NCBI GenBank assembly: GCA_036504595.1
Contig: DASXUX010000096.1
Coordinates: forward strand, 1 to 6,410
Length of the DNA stretch: 6,410 bases
Direction of reading: 5' to 3'
Source of the DNA: DASXUX01 sp036504595
Lineage (GTDB): Bacteria > Planctomycetota > SZUA-567 > H5-PLA8
Part shown: one piece after another, positions 4,048 through 6,410 of the stretch
How positions within the stretch are numbered: position 1 is the first letter of the stretch
Layout: each line of letters opens with the position of its first letter
Translations under genes and position numbers: made by a program
The notes under the pieces: model-generated
What the model was told of the DNA's origin: nothing
The model's input: only the letters and a program-made list of their open reading frames with translations
Database searches by the model: none

Positions 4048-6410
4048 CTACTTAGTCGCCCCTGCTTTGTCTCGCGTGGCCTTGTAGGCCTGCGTCACCG
4101 CCTTTTCCAGCACGTCGCCGTTGAAGATCACCGTCACCGGCACGCTGACCCGCGCCGATGTGGTCGCGTTGATCAAGCCGTCATCGGCCAGCGCCACCGC
4201 ATATGAACCTTTGCTCAGCTTCACGGCGAACTTGGCGATCTGCAGCGACGTGCCGGTCTTGCCTGACTTCACGCCTACCGCAAGCGAGTCATTGCCCTTG
4301 GGCGACTTGCCCTTGGGGTCGAGCGTGAAGGCCTTCACCACGCCGCCGATGTCAACGATTGCCGTTTGCCCGGAAATGCTGAAGCCTTCGGGGATCAACA
4401 GCAGGCCCGACAGGCCGATGCTGTCGTTGCCTTGTGGTTTGGAGAAGTTCAGCTTGATGCTCAGCCTGGAGACTGACAGCTTGCCGGACGCTGTCGGCTT
4501 GGCCGCGCCGCCGGGAGTGGTAGACGCGCTATTTGGATTTGAACCCAACGCCGTCTCGATCTGGTCCGAGAACCCGTCGCCGTCGGAATCCTGAGATGGC
4601 GGCAGAACCGGTCCGCCTCCGCCGGACTGCGCCGCAGCGACATACGCATTCACGCTGCTGCTGGTGGATGTTTTTCCGTCGCTCACGGTGAGGGTAACGG
4701 TGTAGCTTCCGGCCGCGGAATAGATGTGGCTCACTCCCGCGCCCATACCGGTGGTGTTGTCGCCGAAGTCCCACGTGTACGTCAGAGTGTCGTTGTTGCT
4801 GTCGCTGGCGCTGGTCGAGAACGCCACGCTCTCGCCAGCCTTGGGCTGGCTGGGGCTGATGGTCGGCGGGGAGTCAATCGCCGGTGCCGAGTTTGGAGCG
4901 GCGATGATGAGCACTCCGTCCGCGCTCCCCTGGTAGTTTGCATCCGCGATGGTTGCTGTCACAGGATAGCTTCCGAGATCTTTGGGCGCCGTGGGTAAGT
5001 CGTTGTACTTAAGAACCACGGCAAGCCCTGAAGGCGTCGTCGTTACCGTCGCGCTCTTCGCCGAACCGTCGTAGGTCTGGCTGAGGCCGCTCAGCGTCAC
5101 CATGGCACTGGCCTTCGCTACGTTGAAGGATTGGTCCACGTATGGCGCGGCGCTATAGTTCGCGAATCCGGCCTGCGACGCCCGTACGGTCACCAATCCC
5201 GCGCCCGTGATGGTGATTGTGCTGCCGTTCGTGCCGGTTGCCGTCGCCGGGCCGCTGGCGATGGCGAACGTGACCGGATTGCCGGATGCTCCGCCGGTCG
5301 CGCTGACGGTAAACGGCGCGTCGCCGTAGGTCTTGCCGGAGAGCGTGCCGAAGGTGATTGTCTGCGTCGCTTGGGCCACGATGAACGACTGATCCACGTC
5401 CGCTGCGGCGCTGTAGTTCGCGTTACCAGCTTGCGAGGCCGTGACGGTTACCAACCCCGCGCCGGTGATGGTGACTTCGTTTCCGTTGATCGTTGCCGGA
5501 CCGCTTACTTCGAAGGTGACGGGGTTGCCCGACGCTCCGCCGGTCGCGCTGACCGTAAACGGTGTATCGCCGTAGGTCTTGCCGGAGAGCGCGCCGAAGG
5601 TGATTGTCTGCGCGGCCTGGGCCACAGTGAACGGCTGGTCCACGTCTGCCGCGGCGCTGTAGTTCGCGGTGCCGGCCTGTGAAGCGCGGACCGTCACCAA
5701 TCCCGCGCCCGTGATGGTGATTGTGCTGCCGTTTGTGCCGGTTGCCGTCGCCGGGCCGCTGGCGATGGCGAATGTGACCGGATTGCCGGATGCTCCGCCC
5801 GTAGCGTTGACCGTAAACGGTGCATCGCCGTAGGTCTTGCCGGAGAGCGCGCCGAAGGTGATTGTCTGCGTCGCTTGGGCCACGATGAACGACTGATCCA
5901 CGTCCGCTGCGGCGCTGTAGTTCGCGTTTCCAGCTTGCGAGGCCGTGACGGTCACCAAGCCCGCGCCGGTGATGGTGACTTCGTTTCCGTTGATCGTCGC
6001 CGGACCGCTTACTTCGAAAGTGACGGGGTTGCCAGACGCTCCGCCGGTCGCGCTGACCGTAAACGGTGCATCGCCGTAGGTCTTGCCGGAGAGCGCGCCG
6101 AAGGTGATCGTCGGCGTCGCTTGGGCCACGATGAACGACTGATCCACGTCCGCTGCGGCGCTGTAGTTCGCGGTTCCAGCTTGCGAGACCGTCACGGTTA
6201 CCAACCCCGCGCCGGTGATGGTGACTTCGTTTCCGTTGATGGTCGCCGGACCGCTGGCGATGGCGAACGTGACCGGATTGCCGGATGCTCCGCCGGTCGC
6301 GCTGACGGTAAACGGCGCATCACCGTAGGTCTTGTTGGCCAGAACGCCGAAGGTGATCGTCTGCGCAGCCTGAGCCACAGTAAACGACTGATCCACCGAT
6401 GCTGCCGCGC
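4048..6410 (-). CDS. Secreted/surface MBG-repeat protein with PKD, TSP3 and C-terminal beta domain, 5' truncated by window edge
   Basis: The frame is open through the right edge (visible from codon 6408-6406), so the signal peptide and start are outside; the GTG at 6396 is only the Val of a repeat. Of 786 visible residues, 5-423 are five tandem YGX-type MBG repeats (TYGDAPFTVSATGG, then GPAT, ITGAGLVTV, SQAGxANYSAA, VDQSF). Residues 424-503 are a divergent sixth MBG-like domain (QTYDGSAKSATV), 508-593 a PKD domain with WDFGD at 546-550, and 594-606 a Gly/Pro linker. A TSP3/EF-hand-like calcium motif DSDGDGFSDQIETALGSNP spans 607-625. About 637-786 form a beta-rich C-terminal domain (LSVSRLSIKLNFSK, IVDIGGVVKAFTLD) with a Lys-rich end. 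No LPXTG, PEP-CTERM or C-terminal membrane anchor is seen. Such architectures are typically extracellular adhesion or carbohydrate-contact proteins; the ligand is unknown. No enzyme domain is visible. Confidence 0.92.
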   Translation of the reverse strand, partial: AAASVDQSFTVAQAAQTITFGVLANKTYGDAPFTVSATGGASGNPVTFAIASGPATINGNEVTITGAGLVTVTVSQAGTANYSAAADVDQSFIVAQATPTITFGALSGKTYGDAPFTVSATGGASGNPVTFEVSGPATINGNEVTITGAGLVTVTASQAGNANYSAAADVDQSFIVAQATQTITFGALSGKTYGDAPFTVNATGGASGNPVTFAIASGPATATGTNGSTITITGAGLVTVRASQAGTANYSAAADVDQPFTVAQAAQTITFGALSGKTYGDTPFTVSATGGASGNPVTFEVSGPATINGNEVTITGAGLVTVTASQAGNANYSAAADVDQSFIVAQATQTITFGTLSGKTYGDAPFTVSATGGASGNPVTFAIASGPATATGTNGSTITITGAGLVTVRASQAGFANYSAAPYVDQSFNVAKASAMVTLSGLSQTYDGSAKSATVTTTPSGLAVVLKYNDLPTAPKDLGSYPVTATIADANYQGSADGVLIIAAPNSAPAIDSPPTISPSQPKAGESVAFSTSASDSNNDTLTYTWDFGDNTTGMGAGVSHIYSAAGSYTVTLTVSDGKTSTSSSVNAYVAAAQSGGGGPVLPPSQDSDGDGFSDQIETALGSNPNSASTTPGGAAKPTASGKLSVSRLSIKLNFSKPQGNDSIGLSGLLLIPEGFSISGQTAIVDIGGVVKAFTLDPKGKSPKGNDSLAVGVKSGKTGTSLQIAKFAVKLSKGSYAVALADDGLINATTSARVSVPVTVIFNGDVLEKAVTQAYKATRDKAGATK
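5140..6147 (-). repeat. Higher-order tandem duplication of a 504-bp two-unit block
   Basis: Block R2+R3 (6147-5644) and block R4+R5 (5643-5140) are both exactly 504 bp, with the same alternation of short-loop and long-loop units. A 78-nt run (5347-5424) recurs without a mismatch at 5851-5928, offset 504. The simplest reading is duplication of a two-domain block rather than of single domains. Confidence 0.85.
5140..6396 (-). repeat. Tandem MBG-repeat array (five units of 82-86 codons)
   Basis: Unit boundaries, taken at the conserved VDQ codons, on the minus strand in protein order: R1 6396-6148 (83 codons), R2 6147-5902 (82), R3 5901-5644 (86), R4 5643-5398 (82), R5 5397-5140 (86). The length differences come from one loop: AIASGPATINGNEV in R1, EVSGPATINGNEV in R2 and R4, AIASGPATATGTNGSTI in R3 and R5. 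The units are nearly identical at nucleotide level, with indels in whole codons, so the array is still under coding constraint. More units may lie beyond the right edge. Confidence 0.95.

Noticed and set aside
5131..5682. Plus-strand 183-codon frame inside the repeat array
   Set aside because: It is the antisense shadow of the MBG repeats; its Arg/Gly-rich periodic sequence follows from the codons of the real gene.
5140..6396. CRISPR-like or non-coding satellite array
   Set aside because: Units of 246-258 bp are contiguous, have no spacers, and keep the reading frame with whole-codon indels, so this is a protein domain repeat.

Overview
The window looks like a chromosomal segment of a GC-rich bacterium with a large accessory genome. 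An FHA-GAF-sigma54 activator, a surface protein built from MBG repeats, a PKD domain and a thrombospondin-type-3 (TSP3) calcium motif, and a fragment resembling a family 4 polysaccharide lyase together suggest Verrucomicrobiota, Planctomycetota or Acidobacteriota. This is inference from domain repertoire; there is no rRNA or marker gene to settle it.

Layout, left to right. Positions 1-1548 (+) hold the 3' part of a sigma54-dependent enhancer-binding regulator whose frame is open through base 1, so its start lies outside the window. About 1545-1826 (+) carries a short glycosyltransferase remnant (GT28/MGDG-synthase-like nucleotide-binding region). It collides tail to tail with the 5' end of a secreted PL4-like (rhamnogalacturonan-lyase-like) gene on the minus strand (2092 down to about 1800). 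Both are fragments, and the joint near 1780-1805 looks like a rearrangement scar. Positions 2093-2924 are a more AT-rich stretch with no convincing gene and several short palindromes. Positions 3880-2925 (-) hold two small unknown genes arranged as an operon (108 aa then 204 aa, 14 nt apart, with a good ribosome-binding site between them). Positions 6410-4048 (-) hold the 3' part of a large secreted or surface protein: at least five tandem YGX-type MBG repeats, a divergent sixth MBG-like domain, a PKD domain, a TSP3-like calcium motif and a conserved-looking beta-rich C-terminal domain. This frame is open through the right edge.

The genes do not form one pathway. The middle (about 1550-3900) looks like an accessory or decaying interval between two intact, larger genes. 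The best-supported unusual signals are the double-fragment junction, the 504-bp higher-order repeat with a mosaic unit in the MBG array, and the unrecognised two-gene operon. I do not see convincing evidence of a complete new defence or mobile system.
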